Counted from the stretch's first letter, positions 6,250-16,400 are shown. The stretch is DNA of 16,400 nt from Desulfonatronum sp. (GCA_007127655.1 SKYX01000223.1:1-16400); one strand, 5' to 3'. Notes: generated by a model not told the origin, from the letters alone. Translations and numbers: made by a program.

Positions 6250-7775
6250 TGGGGAATGGTGCCTCTTCCATACAAGATCGTCATCTCCAGAAGCCTTTTT
6301 CGGACCTCGTCTCCCAGGCCGCCCAACACCAACACATCCGAAGGCATCCGCCAGGACCAGTTGCCGTTGGCCACACCGGGCACGTTCATCTTAGACGAGG
6401 CCCCCAACCCCAGAATGTCCTGGAGCGGAAAAACGGCCACATCCGCAACGGACTGCATGCCCATGCGCACAAAGGCGGCGGGCACGGTCTCCGGTGTGCA
6501 CCCCACGCCGAGATACGCGTCCAAACGGGCCAAGGTTTCCGCGTCGGCCTCTTCCTCGAGCCAGCCGCGTACCGTATTGTTGTCGTGGGTACCGGTATAG
6601 ACGTAGCAGTTTTGCACATGATTGTGCGGAGCATACGGATTCGTGGGCAAGTCGGGACCGAAAGCGAAAAGCAGGATCTTCATCCCCGGCAGCTTGAAAT
6701 CACGCATCACGTCGCGCACAGCGTCATCGATGGTTCCCAGGTCCTCGGCAATCAGCGGCAAGGGATCAAAGGCTTTGGCAAGGGTCCGGAAAAAGGCCTC
6801 AGCCGGAACCTCGGACCACTGACCGAGCATGGCGTTCTCGTGCCCCGCCGGAACCTCCCAGCAGGCCACAAAGCCCCGGAAATGGTCCAGACGAACCAGG
6901 TCGAACAACTCCACGTTGTGCCGGATGCGCTGCACCCACCAGGCAAAACCTTCCTGTTCCATCCGTTCCCAATCGTACACCGGGTTGCCCCAGAGCTGGC
7001 CGGTCTCACTGAAGTAGTCCGGAGGCACCCCGGCCCGAAACTTGGGCCGGAGCTGGTCGTCGAGCTTGAACAGCTCCGGGTTGGCCCAGACGTCCACGCT
7101 GTCCTCGTTCACGTAGATTGGCACGTCGCCGATCAACTCCACGCTTCTGTCGCGGCAATAGGCCCGCAAGGCCCGCCACTGGCGAAAGAAAACAAACTGC
7201 TGGAAACAGAACAGGTCGATCTCGTTGCGCAGCGTTTTCCGATAAGCGCCCAATGCTGAGGCATCCCGGTACCGCGCCTCTTCGGGCCAGGCTGTCCAGG
7301 GGCGGCCATGGAAGTGGGCCTTCAGGGCTCGAAACAGGGCAAAATCCTCCAACCACGCGCCCTGCTCGACGCGAAACGCTGTCATGGCCTGTTGGATTTC
7401 GGGTCGCGCATTGGCCGCGGCAAAGGCCTTGGCCAGCAACGCCTCGCGGATTTCATGGGCCTTGGCGTACGTGACCCGCTCCACCGGGATCTCGGCAATG
7501 TCTCGCACGTCATCCTTGTGGAGCAGGCCGTCCAGGACCATGCGTTCCGGGCTGATCAGCAAAGGATTTCCGGCAAAGGCTGAGTCGCTGCTGTAGGGCG
7601 AGTTGCCATGAACCGGAGACGTGGGGTTCAAGGGCAGCATCTGCCAGTAGTGCTGTCCGGATGCCGACAGAAAGTCCACGAACTTCCGGGCCTCCGGCCC
7701 AAGGTCACCCACGCCGTATCGCGAGGGCAGGGAAGTGACATGCAGCAGGATACCGCTGGATCGATGTCGTATCAT
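6246..7775 (-). CDS. malQ: 4-alpha-glucanotransferase (amylomaltase, GH77)
   Basis: Transfers alpha-1,4-glucan segments between maltodextrins in the cytoplasm, releasing glucose from short chains. The 509-residue length is that of the short bacterial GH77 type. Seen motifs: the N-terminal RSSGILLHVTSLPSRYGVGDLG, the substrate-site HGNSPYSSDSAFAGNPLLI, VPIYVNEDSVDVWANPELF, and the three catalytic carboxylates in LVRLDHFRGF (Asp297, nucleophile), LIAEDLG (Glu344, acid/base) and YTGTHDNNT (Asp398). It lies 4 bp after glgB and overlaps the next gene by ATGA, so it is internal to the operon. The upstream ribosome binding signal is weak (AAGAAG in the glgB tail), suggesting coupling to glgB. In this setting it would recycle chains made or trimmed around GlgB and TreS. 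Confidence 0.97.
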   Translation of the reverse strand: MIRHRSSGILLHVTSLPSRYGVGDLGPEARKFVDFLSASGQHYWQMLPLNPTSPVHGNSPYSSDSAFAGNPLLISPERMVLDGLLHKDDVRDIAEIPVERVTYAKAHEIREALLAKAFAAANARPEIQQAMTAFRVEQGAWLEDFALFRALKAHFHGRPWTAWPEEARYRDASALGAYRKTLRNEIDLFCFQQFVFFRQWRALRAYCRDRSVELIGDVPIYVNEDSVDVWANPELFKLDDQLRPKFRAGVPPDYFSETGQLWGNPVYDWERMEQEGFAWWVQRIRHNVELFDLVRLDHFRGFVACWEVPAGHENAMLGQWSEVPAEAFFRTLAKAFDPLPLIAEDLGTIDDAVRDVMRDFKLPGMKILLFAFGPDLPTNPYAPHNHVQNCYVYTGTHDNNTVRGWLEEEADAETLARLDAYLGVGCTPETVPAAFVRMGMQSVADVAVFPLQDILGLGASSKMNVPGVANGNWSWRMPSDVLVLGGLGDEVRKRLLEMTILYGRGTIPQ

Positions 7776-7779
7776 CTGG

Positions 7780-9782
<2,003 letters not shown>

Positions 9783-9786
<4 letters not shown>

Positions 9787-12700
9787 GTCGGTACCTCCAT
9801 GAGGTTTTTCAAGCCCTTGAGCGGGAGATCCACCCAATCCAGGCGATTGTTCAGTTCGTAGCCCAATTCATAGACCGCCTTGTCCAGGACGAAAATCTCC
9901 AGCAAGCTTTTGATCTCCTCGTTCTTGTTCGGGAGGAAAATGTGTCCGCGGGCCAATTCCAAATAGTTTTCGAGAAACATTCCGGCAACAACCGAGGACC
10001 AGGCGTTGATCCACGGCTCGAGCACGGCCGCGTCAGTCTTGCGCAAGGCGACCTGGTCGCGGAGCACCATCTGGGCCAGATAATCGAAGGAGCGCAGCAT
10101 TCCGGCCACGTCCCGCAGGGCCGAGCGTTTCAAGCGCCGCTCGCTCAAGGCCCGGGCCGGCTCGCCCTCAAAGTCGATGATCACGAAATCCTTGCCCGTG
10201 TACAGGGCCTGGGCCAAGTGATAGTCCCCGTGAATCCGGATCTTTGAGGATTCGATCTTGTGGCTGTGGATGCTCCGGAAGCGCTCCAGTATGGCCTTTT
10301 CCGTTTCTTGCACCTCCCGGGCCAGGGCGGCTTGGTCCTCGTCGAGCCGCTTCAGATTCTTGCGCAGTAAGCCGAAGACTGTCTTCAACTGATTCTGCAG
10401 GCTTTGGAAGACCGAACGCTGATACAGGTAAGAAAACGGTTCCGGGGCAAAAGCCGGATCGTCGGACCTGGAGGCTAGGGCGATGTGCAGTTCCGCGGTC
10501 CGTCGCCCCAGCAGGCCGATCATTTCCAGATACGGCCCGATGAGGTCCGTCACCGCCTCCGGGGCACTGCCAATGGCCGCTTCCCAATACCCACAGGGGC
10601 AATCCGGAGCCATTGCCTCCGTCCCCTGGGACAGCACCGCTTCCACATACCGCTCCAGGGCGTCCAGGCTGTACTTCCAGGCGTCTCCATGGCTGGGAAC
10701 GAACTGTTGCAGCACGCCCAGAACCGAGTCCTCGGAGCCGGGCTGGTGATAGGTCAACGAGCCGGCATACAACGGAATGTTGCGGAACGAGGTCCGTTCC
10801 GTGAGAAAGCGGCAAAGCTCCAATTCCGGCTGAGCTCCCTGCTCCAGGCGACGGTAGATCTTCAGAATCAACTCGGAGCCGTAATTCATGGAAGAGTTGC
10901 TCTGCTCGCTACGCAGCAGTTGCGGCTCCAGACGCAAGATGTCGCGATGGCGCAGTTCCCGGCCGGGCCAGGCATGCAGTTCGCCCCGGCGACCTCGGAG
11001 TTGCTGGCGCTTGCTCATGAATTTCAGGAGGCGCTTACCGAAGTCCGGGGCATGCACGGCCTCGAACAGAACCCCCTCTTCCGCGCCGTGCCGGGTGGTC
11101 CTGACGATCCGGCTGAGCACGTGGGCCGTCTCCTCGGCGATGATCTCCCGGGCGTCATCCCCCCAGGACAAGGTCAAGGGCAGTACGTACCGCTCTTCCG
11201 CCCCCTCCACATAGTCCACGCCGAGAATCAGAACCAGGGAAACCTGGTCGGAATTGTTGAACTCCAGAACGTCCTCGATGGCAATCTGCTGAATCGTGCG
11301 GGCCTTGCCCCGGAACCATCGCCGCTGAGGCAAAAATCTGGGCAGGATGTCTTTTTCCAGGCGCTCGCCCACCTCACCGTTCCAGATATCCTGCTCCACG
11401 GAGCGAATGGTCAGTTGGGGCAGATCCCGGATTTCCCCGCCCAGCCCGGGCTGTTCGGCCCGGATCATCTGGAAGATATAGTAGCCGTAGGAGCTCAGGG
11501 TCAGCGTATAGCCGCCCTCCTGGATCGGACGGAAACGGTTGCGGCTGAAGACCTCCTCGGGAATCCAGTCCGTATAGGCCCCCAGGTCCAGATCCACGGA
11601 CTGACAATGCCGGGAAAGGTTGGCCACGACCAGGAGGTGTTCGTCCTCATGGCGGCGTAAAAAAGCCAGGACTTTGGGATTCTCCGGGCGCAGAAACTCC
11701 ATGTCCCCCCGCCCAAAAGCCCGGAATCGCTTGTACATGGAAATGAACCGCTTGTTCCACCACAGCAGCGAGGCTTGGTTCTGGGCCTGAGTCTCCACGT
11801 TGATGGCCTCGAAATGGTACTCCGGGTCGATGACCACCGGCAGGTAGAGGCGCTGGGGATTGGCCCGGGAGAAGCCGGCGTTGCGGTCTGAACTCCACTG
11901 CATGGGCGTCCGCACCCCGTCGCGGTCCCCCAGGTAATAGTTGTCTCCCATGCCCAATTCGTCCCCGTAATAGAGCACCACGGAACCGGGCATGGCGAAA
12001 AGAATCGCGTTGAGCAGATTGATTTTCTTGCGGTCGTTCTCCAGCAACGGCGCCAGTCGGCGGCGAATGCCCAGGTTGATCCGTGCCCTGGGGTCACGGG
12101 CATACATCCGGTACATGTAGTCCCGCTCCTCGTCGGTGACCATTTCCAGGGTCAACTCGTCGTGATTGCGCAGGAAAAAGGCCCATTGACAGTTGTCCGG
12201 GATGTCCGGGGTCTGCTCGAAAATGTCGATGATCGGGTGGGACTCCTCCATATGCAGGGCCATGAACAGCCGGGGCATCAACGGAAAGTGAAAGGCCATC
12301 TGGCAGGAATCGCCGTCACCGAAATAGGCGCAAGCGTCCTCGGGCCACTGATTGGCCTCGGCCAGGAGCATCCGGTTGGGGTACTTGACGTCGATGTGCG
12401 CCCGCAGGTCCTTCAAATACTGATGTGTTTCGGGCAGATTCTCGCAGTTGGTCCCTTCGCGCTCGAAGAGATACGGCACGGCGTCCAGACGCATCCCGTC
12501 CACACCCATTTTCAGCCAGTAGTCGATCACCCGGAACAGGGCCTTGCCCACCTGGGGGTTGTCGAAATTCAGGTCCGGCTGATGGGAGTAGAAGCGATGC
12601 CAGTAGTAGGATTTAGCCACCGGGTCCCAGGACCAGTTGGAGGTCTCGAAGTCCTTGAAGATGATCCGGGCGTCCTGGTATTTGTCCGGCGTATCGCTCC

Positions 12701-13115
12701 AGACGTAAAAATTGCGCCAGGAGGAACCAGGCGGAGAATTTCGTGCCCGCTGAAACCAAGGGTGCTGATCCGAAGTATGGTTGAGCACCAGCTCGGTGAT
12801 CACCCGCAGGCCGCGCTTGTGTGCCTCGCGCAGAAAGACCTTGAAGTCCTTGATGGTCCCGTACTGGGGATGGACGCTGAAATAGTCGGCGATATCGTAG
12901 CCGTCGTCGCGCAACGGAGAGGGATAAAAGGGCAGCAACCAGATGGCCGTGATTCCCAAATCAGCCAGATAGTCCAACTTCTGGGTCAATCCCGGCAAGT
13001 CGCCAATTCCGTCCGAATTGCTGTCGAAAAACGCCTTGATGTGGACTTCGTAGATAATGGCGTCCTTATACCAGAGGGGATCGTCGACCAGTTTGGCCTG
13101 CTTGATTTGGGGCAT
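9783..13115 (-). CDS. treS: Trehalose synthase (maltose alpha-D-glucosyltransferase) fused to maltokinase
   Basis: A 1110-residue bifunctional enzyme. Residues 12-550 are TreS, a GH13 enzyme interconverting maltose and trehalose: [22 protein letters not shown] at the start (residues 22-43), [10 protein letters not shown] (Asp211 nucleophile), [11 protein letters not shown] (Glu253) and FLRNHDELT (Asp319). Residues about 570-1105 are the maltokinase (Pep2/Mak): an N-terminal lobe with [24 protein letters not shown] (the Lys752 site) and the phosphotransferase motifs [11 protein letters not shown] (Asp964) and [10 protein letters not shown] (Asp981). It makes maltose 1-phosphate from maltose and ATP. 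The ATG at 13115 is chosen for its GGAGG eight bases upstream; an ATG at 13172 would add 19 residues with no site. It heads a five-gene operon and overlaps glgB by ATGA. Such fusions are known; the partner GlgE is not in this window. Confidence 0.97.
9793..9798 (-). promoter_or_regulatory. Ribosome binding site of glgB
   Basis: GGAGGT on the minus strand, inside the last codons of treS, six bases before the ATG at 9786. It decides the glgB start over the upstream ATG at 9837. Confidence 0.85.
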
Positions 13116-13369
13116 GGAAAAAACCTCCGCGCGAATGTGCCGGAAAGAGTTAAAGGGAAAATCAGATCGCAAGAAACCGGGAGATCACGACGTCGTCCAT
13201 CAGCCGCGACTCTGGCTGTCAGATTCCGATAATACTAACGAAAAAACACCCCGCTTTCCAGAAGAGACTCATCACACTGAAATCAATCAGCTTTACGACA
13301 GATCCTCAAAAAACCAGGACACCATGAAAGAATGACAGGGGGGAAGAAGGAAGAGGAATCTGTGACCGC
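13116..13369. other. Intergenic leader of the treS operon
   Basis: A 254-bp gap without a credible gene, between the stop of the SPOR lipoprotein gene and treS. It must hold the treS operon promoter if that operon is transcribed separately. I see a TATTAT that could be a -10 box (minus strand, about 13226-13231), but no good -35 at the right spacing. A perfect 10-bp palindrome ACGACGTCGT lies at 13187-13196 and could be an operator. No hairpin plus T-run terminator for the upstream gene is evident. Confidence 0.5.
13124..13128 (-). promoter_or_regulatory. Ribosome binding site of treS
   Basis: GGAGG on the minus strand, eight bases before the ATG at 13115. It supports the shorter treS start, whose product begins [20 protein letters not shown] as usual for the family. 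Confidence 0.85.
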
Positions 13370-14656
13370 TCAAGGCGAGTCCAGCGGCAGATACCGCCCC
13401 ATGCCGACGCGGGTCACTACGGCGTCAACGCTTTCCTGGCTGAGAAACTCCCGGGCCCTGCGCTGCGCCGCATCCAGATCGTTAAATGCGTCAATGTACA
13501 CCAGAACCCATTGGCGATCCGCGTGTGTCACTTCGACGGTTCCGGCCGGGTATCCCTTCGCCGCATAACCGTCGCGCAACGCTTGAGCCTTGCGTGGGTC
13601 GAGAAACCCGCCAACCTGAACAATATACATCGAGTCCGCGGATGTTTCCGGCGGGATAGTCAAAGGTGTCGCTGAAGACGTCGCCGACGTTGAAGGCGAG
13701 GTTGAGGCGGGCGCTGGAGACGCCCGAGAAGTCGTCAATTCCATCGCCGAGTCGGATTTCTCCGCACCTCGCCCTTCTTGACCGCCGCTTTCCTCAAACC
13801 CGTGATCGACCACCCTTCCCAGGGACCGCAGGTAACCTTCGGCCGTTTTCGCATCCGGACCGTCCGGGGCGGCCGCGATAACCAGCAGCAGCCATTTCTC
13901 GGCGTCCTGATCGCGACCGGCAAGCAGCAGATATTCGGCCAGGGTCAGGATCATTCGGACATTGGCCGTATCCGCTTCAACGCCACGCCGCAAAAGATCG
14001 ACGGCCCCGTCCAGATTTCCGCGCCCAACCTCGACCTCCGCGGCCAGAAGATAGGCTCGACCAAAGCGCCAGTTCAGTTCCATGGACCTGTCCGCGTACC
14101 GCCTGGCCGCGACCGGATCACCCTGTTCCAGGTGCAACAAGGCCAGATTCAAGGCCGCGATTTCCGGGGTCTGGTAGGTGGGTATTTCCAGCGCGCGATG
14201 AAAGGCGAACTCCGCCTCGGTGAAGTCGTCCAGGGCAAGATGCGCCAAGCCCAGATTGTTCCAGCCCTCTGCATGGCCAGGGTCCAGGGCAACGGTCCGC
14301 TCCAGGGCTTCCACCGCCGCGGGCCAATTCCCCAGCACGAACTGGGTGTAGCCCAGGGTGAACTGGAACCGGGGAGAACCCGAGGCGGCCCGTTGGATCC
14401 GCAGCAACTCCCTCAGGCTCATCCGCGGTTCGTCGTTGCGCAAATAGGCGTCGGCCAGGTCCAGACGAATCTGGACTTCGCGGGGGCTGAACTCACGCCC
14501 TTCTTCGCCTTGGGAGGGCGCTGGAGTCCCGGTACCGGCGCAGCCCGACACCATCAGGCCCAGGCATAAGACAAAAAAAACGCACGCCCATTCCCGCGGC
14601 AACAAGGTCCACCACCGTGACAATGGAGTCGGAAAGGGCGCACGCCGTTTTTTCAC
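13370..14656 (-). CDS. TPR lipoprotein with C-terminal SPOR domain
   Basis: No gene name recognised. The 428-residue product has a lipoprotein signal with lipobox VSGC (Cys39) after the hydrophobic FFVLCLGLM stretch; about six TPR-like helical pairs at 60-280 (for example AEGWNNLGLAHLALDDFTEA and NLALLHLEQGDPVAA), a Ser/Thr/Pro/Ala-rich linker at 300-340, and a SPOR domain at 343-420 (YIVQVGGFLDPRKAQALRD and WVLVYIDAFNDLDAAQRRA). SPOR domains bind denuded septal glycan, so the protein probably joins the outer membrane to the wall and holds partners through its TPRs, in the manner of PilW/PilF-like or division-associated lipoproteins. The start is GTG at 14656 with GGAGAAG at 14661-14667; a small hairpin (14672-14688) lies just upstream. 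A stand-alone gene by spacing: 211 bp after hisG and 254 bp before treS. Confidence 0.9.
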   Translation of the reverse strand: MKKRRAPFPTPLSRWWTLLPREWACVFFVLCLGLMVSGCAGTGTPAPSQGEEGREFSPREVQIRLDLADAYLRNDEPRMSLRELLRIQRAASGSPRFQFTLGYTQFVLGNWPAAVEALERTVALDPGHAEGWNNLGLAHLALDDFTEAEFAFHRALEIPTYQTPEIAALNLALLHLEQGDPVAARRYADRSMELNWRFGRAYLLAAEVEVGRGNLDGAVDLLRRGVEADTANVRMILTLAEYLLLAGRDQDAEKWLLLVIAAAPDGPDAKTAEGYLRSLGRVVDHGFEESGGQEGRGAEKSDSAMELTTSRASPAPASTSPSTSATSSATPLTIPPETSADSMYIVQVGGFLDPRKAQALRDGYAAKGYPAGTVEVTHADRQWVLVYIDAFNDLDAAQRRAREFLSQESVDAVVTRVGMGRYLPLDSP

Positions 14657-14867
14657 GATACTTCTCCGGGATTCCGCCGATAGCGGAAAGAATGGCTTTG
14701 GGATATCGTTGTTACTGAATTACCGATTGTGAATAGGGTGGTGCAGGCATCCTGCCTGCATGGACAGGCAAGATGCCTGTTCCACCATTTTAACATGCCT
14801 CTCCCCACTCTCGCGAAACAGAAAGCTTGGGCAGACAAAAATGGTAAATTGAGATCTGCCGACTCCC
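14657..14867. other. Intergenic region between hisG and the SPOR lipoprotein gene
   Basis: 211 bp with no gene. It contains the double-hairpin repeat at 14737-14786, a weak long-loop inverted repeat GGCAGA/TCTGCC (14830-14835 with 14855-14860) just after hisG, and a six-bp stem TTCCGC/GCGGAA (14672-14688) in the leader of the lipoprotein gene. I cannot place a confident promoter or terminator. Confidence 0.6.
14737..14786. repeat. REP-like double-hairpin element
   Basis: A 50-bp unit bounded by GGTGG (14737-14741) and CCACC (14782-14786). Inside are two compact stems: TGCAGGCA-TCC-TGCCTGCA (14742-14760) and ACAGGCA-AGA-TGCCTGT (14764-14780). The two stems share the core CAGGCA/TGCCTG, as if one were a diverged copy of the other. 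This structure is typical of dispersed extragenic palindromic repeats, which are often moved by RAYT transposases (family knowledge). I recall the GCAGGC-type sequence as widespread in bacterial genomes but cannot search. It may also stop or stabilise the hisG transcript. Confidence 0.8.
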
Positions 14868-15752
14868 TTAGATCACCTTGTTCAACGAGTACTCGATAAT
14901 CCCTTCCGCGCCTCGCTGGACCAGGTCCGGGATCAGATCGCGGACCACATTTTCCTCGACCACGATCTCCACGGACAGCCAGTCGCTGTTCAGCAAATGA
15001 GCCACGGTGGGCGAGGTCAGGCTGGGCAGCACGGACATGATGTCGTCCACCCGGGCCTGGGGCACGTTCATCTTCAGGCCCACCAGCTTCTCGGCCCGCA
15101 ATGCGCCCTTGAGCAGCATGTCGATCTGTTCGATCTTGGCCCGTTTGACCGGATTGGCCCAGGCGGCCTTGTTGGCGATGAGCTGGGTGTTGGTCTGCAT
15201 CATCTCGGCGATGATCCGCAACCCGTGAGCCTTGATGGTCGAGCCGGTCTCGGTGACCTCCACGATGGCGTCCGCCAAGCCCTCGACGACCTTGGCCTCG
15301 GTGGCCCCCCAGGAAAATTCCACATCCACCGGGATGCCCGCGGCCTGAAAGTAGCGCTTGGTGAAATTCACCAATTCCGTGGAAATTTTCTTTCCGGCCA
15401 AGTCCTCGGGGCGGCGATAGGGCGAGTCTCCGGCCACGGCCAGAATCCAGCGCGCCGGACGGGAGCTGACCTTGGAGTAGACCAGGTCCGAAACCACATG
15501 TACGTCGGACTCGTACTCCATGACCCAATCCTTGCCGGTCAACCCGGCGTCCAGGGTTCCGGCCTCCACGTAGCGAGCCATTTCCTGGGCCCGGCAAATA
15601 CTGCAATTGATGGCCGGATCATTGATCTCCGGAAAGTAGTTCCGGGAGTGCAGATGAATTTTCCACCCGGATCTGGCAAACAGACTAATTGTGGCGTCCT
15701 GCAGGGAGCCCTTGGGGATGCCCAGCTTGAGTTGGTCGTTGGGTGTCGTCAT
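14868..15752 (-). CDS. hisG: ATP phosphoribosyltransferase, long (HisG_L) form
   Basis: Catalyses the first step of histidine biosynthesis, ATP + PRPP to phosphoribosyl-ATP, and is the feedback point. The 294 residues mark it as the long form with its own regulatory domain, which does not need HisZ. Seen: [17 protein letters not shown] at the N-terminus; the catalytic lobe with [10 protein letters not shown]; the PRPP loop in [19 protein letters not shown] (160-178); and an ACT-like C-terminal domain (about 215-294, [20 protein letters not shown] and onward) that binds histidine. The start ATG at 15752 follows a full AAGGAGGT at 15764-15771, 11 bases upstream. It begins one base after the hisI stop, so the two are co-transcribed and probably coupled. 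Confidence 0.97.
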   Translation of the reverse strand: MTTPNDQLKLGIPKGSLQDATISLFARSGWKIHLHSRNYFPEINDPAINCSICRAQEMARYVEAGTLDAGLTGKDWVMEYESDVHVVSDLVYSKVSSRPARWILAVAGDSPYRRPEDLAGKKISTELVNFTKRYFQAAGIPVDVEFSWGATEAKVVEGLADAIVEVTETGSTIKAHGLRIIAEMMQTNTQLIANKAAWANPVKRAKIEQIDMLLKGALRAEKLVGLKMNVPQARVDDIMSVLPSLTSPTVAHLLNSDWLSVEIVVEENVVRDLIPDLVQRGAEGIIEYSLNKVI

Positions 15753-15753
15753 T

Positions 15754-16125
15754 TTATTTATATACCTCCTTGGGATCGAAAATCAGCGGCGCGCAGGTCG
15801 TCCACGCGCCGTCCTCCATGGCTCGAAAGAAACAGGTCCGATAGCCTTCGTGACAGGCCGCCCCGCCCACCTGCTCCACCAGAAGCAGGATCGTGTCCGC
15901 GTCGCAGTCGATCCGAATGGAGCGGACCCTCTGCACGTGCCCGGACGTCCCGCCCTTGTGCCACAACTTCTTCCGGGACCGGCTGTAAAAATGGGCCTCC
16001 CCGGTGGCCAGGGTTTGCTCCCAGGCCTCATCGTTCATGTATGCCACCATCAGGACTTCCAGGCTCGCGGCGTCCTGGACAATGGTCGGCACAAGCCCGT
16101 CGCACTTCGCAAAATCAGGTTTCAC
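15754..16125 (-). CDS. hisI: Phosphoribosyl-AMP cyclohydrolase
   Basis: Opens the purine ring of phosphoribosyl-AMP, the third step of histidine synthesis. The 123-residue product is the stand-alone cyclohydrolase, not fused to HisE. Motifs: [27 protein letters not shown] (residues 25-51), [12 protein letters not shown], the metal site DCDAD (73-77), and zinc ligands in CHEGYRTC (Cys91, Cys98). The chosen start is GTG at 16125 with GGAGGAG at 16133-16139, seven bases upstream, and gives the family's usual length. The frame is open further to an ATG at 16344, but that part has no homology, runs through the palindromic repeats and overlaps rlmN in another frame, so it is not coding. Adjacent hisI-hisG pairs are common in Desulfovibrio-type genomes (from memory). 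Confidence 0.96.
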   Translation of the reverse strand: MKPDFAKCDGLVPTIVQDAASLEVLMVAYMNDEAWEQTLATGEAHFYSRSRKKLWHKGGTSGHVQRVRSIRIDCDADTILLLVEQVGGAACHEGYRTCFFRAMEDGAWTTCAPLIFDPKEVYK

Positions 16126-16132
16126 GGGGCAA

Positions 16133-16139
16133 CTCCTCC
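16133..16139 (-). promoter_or_regulatory. Ribosome binding site of hisI
   Basis: GGAGGAG on the minus strand, seven bases before the GTG at 16125. It is decisive for the GTG start over the longer open frame to 16344. Confidence 0.85.
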
Positions 16140-16217
16140 GTAATTGCGGCAAAAAAACAGGGTTGGGTTTCTTTGCCGGAAAATTTAATGGACACGTTGT
16201 TTGGGGGAATGTTTCTG

Positions 16218-16245
16218 ATCGTTTCCACGCTCCAGCGTGAACGAT
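16218..16245. repeat. Bulged inverted repeat, REP-like
   Basis: ATCGTT (16218-16223) pairs with AACGAT (16240-16245), and CACGCT (16226-16231) with AGCGTG (16234-16239), leaving a CC loop and a two-base TC bulge. The ACGCTCCAGCGT core resembles a dispersed extragenic palindrome that I recall from other genomes. Not followed by a T-run, so it is unlikely to be an intrinsic terminator. Confidence 0.7.
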
Positions 16246-16268
16246 TAGCAGAGGCCATTGCCTCCCCC

Positions 16269-16296
16269 GTAGGGGCACGGCGCGCCGTGCCCCTAC
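16269..16296. repeat. Perfect 28-bp palindrome overlapping the rlmN stop
   Basis: The left half GTAGGGGCACGGCG (16269-16282) is the exact reverse complement of the right half (16283-16296), with no loop. The centre is GGCGCGCC, an AscI-type site. It includes the rlmN stop codon (16293-16295). Similar GTAGGGGCACGGCGC repeats are, from memory, dispersed in many bacterial genomes. Confidence 0.85.
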
Positions 16297-16400
16297 TCGG
16301 TTGACATGCCGGATGCGGGCATCTCCGCCCGCAACTGGCCACAAGCGGCAGAAATATCTTGCCCCTTGCTTTTACGCAAGGTTGCGGGGAGGCCTTTGGA
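16293..16400 (-). CDS. rlmN: 23S rRNA (adenine-2503-C2) methyltransferase RlmN, C-terminal end
   Basis: The last 35 codons of a gene entering from the right edge on the minus strand, with stop TAG at 16293-16295. The visible product contains [18 protein letters not shown], which matches the strongly conserved RlmN C-terminal signature (RxxRGxDIxAACGQL). Its Cys (residue 20 of the fragment) is the catalytic residue that is methylated and makes the thioether-type intermediate in this radical-SAM family (family knowledge). The radical-SAM core lies outside the window. RlmN methylates A2503 of 23S rRNA and A37 of some tRNAs. The stop lies inside the 28-bp palindrome, and the last dozen residues after the signature ([12 protein letters not shown]) are unrelated to any conserved part. 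It lies upstream of hisI on the same strand. Confidence 0.88.
   Translation of the reverse strand, partial: SKGLPATLRKSKGQDISAACGQLRAEMPASGMSTE

Larger units (their letters stand above)
16126..16292. other. rlmN-hisI intergenic region
   Basis: 167 bp without a gene, between the rlmN stop and the hisI start. It holds most of the 28-bp palindrome, the bulged hairpin at 16218-16245 and an AT-rich stretch (16141-16205) near hisI, where a hisI promoter would be expected. No clear -35/-10 pair is visible. Confidence 0.6.

Noticed and set aside
9787..9837. Longer GlgB start at 9837
   Set aside because: The added 17 residues lie inside treS and lack a ribosome binding site, while the ATG at 9786 has GGAGGT and an ATGA overlap.
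13116..13172. Longer TreS start at 13172
   Set aside because: The added 19 residues cover the GGAGG used for the ATG at 13115 and are not part of the TreS family.
10485..13232. Long plus-strand open frames opposite treS-mak (10485-11660, 12162-13232)
   Set aside because: Antisense to a complete, well-conserved enzyme, with no family motif and no ribosome binding site that I could see.
13220..13345. Runs of T on the minus strand in the treS leader as an intrinsic terminator
   Set aside because: The T-runs are not preceded by a stable GC-rich stem.
14997..16304. 435-codon plus-strand open frame opposite hisG and hisI
   Set aside because: It crosses both his genes, their junction and the repeats, and has no recognisable domain.
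16126..16344. N-terminal extension of hisI by 73 codons to an ATG at 16344
   Set aside because: The extension has no family similarity, runs through two palindromes and overlaps the rlmN end in a different frame. GTG at 16125 has a strong ribosome binding site and gives the normal length.
16314..16381. Two further hairpins, at 16314-16333 and 16364-16381, as REP-like repeats or terminators
   Set aside because: They lie inside the rlmN coding end, which explains the sequence; no T-run follows them.

Overview
The window looks like chromosomal DNA from a sulfate-reducing deltaproteobacterium of the Desulfovibrionales type. The basis is gene content (FlgK-FlgL-CsrA-FliW next to FlgM, paired hisI-hisG, a TreS-maltokinase fusion), the GC-rich codon use and the protein sequences. 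The genus is inference. I see no phage, transposase, CRISPR array, tRNA or rRNA.

Layout from left to right. (1) Positions 1-2812, + strand: the end of a flagellar operon, with the C-terminus of FlgK, a long FlgL, then CsrA overlapping FliW (the post-transcriptional flagellin switch). (2) Positions 2823-3672, - strand: the anti-sigma-28 factor FlgM and an unrecognised small gene. Each is preceded by a near-perfect sigma-28 (FliA) promoter of the form TAAA-N15-GCCGATAT. FlgM converges on FliW with a 10-bp gap. (3) Positions 3721-13115, - strand: a compact five-gene operon in the order treS-mak fusion, glgB, malQ, a periplasmic TPR protein and an L,D-transpeptidase. Three junctions overlap or nearly touch (ATGA, 4 bp, ATGA) and the last gap is 33 bp. 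The two envelope proteins share the same C-terminal NTF2-like (Csd6-type) domain. (4) Positions 13370-14656, - strand: a TPR lipoprotein ending in a SPOR peptidoglycan-binding domain. (5) Positions 14868-16125, - strand: hisI and hisG, histidine biosynthesis. (6) Positions 16293-16400, - strand: the last 35 codons of rlmN, easy to miss because it runs off the window edge.

The operon in region 3 joins alpha-glucan and trehalose chemistry with cell-wall remodelling. TreS interconverts maltose and trehalose, the fused kinase makes maltose 1-phosphate, GlgB branches and MalQ rearranges alpha-glucans. GlgE, the enzyme that would polymerise maltose 1-phosphate, is not in the window. The translationally coupled envelope pair sits between this pathway and the flagellar genes, and Csd6-type enzymes in Helicobacter affect both cell shape and flagella. 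This is the most unusual feature here, but a functional link is inference.

Intergenic DNA carries dispersed-repeat-like inverted repeats: a double hairpin at 14737-14786, a perfect 28-bp palindrome at 16269-16296 that contains the rlmN stop codon, and a bulged hairpin at 16218-16245. I found no convincing intrinsic terminator anywhere.
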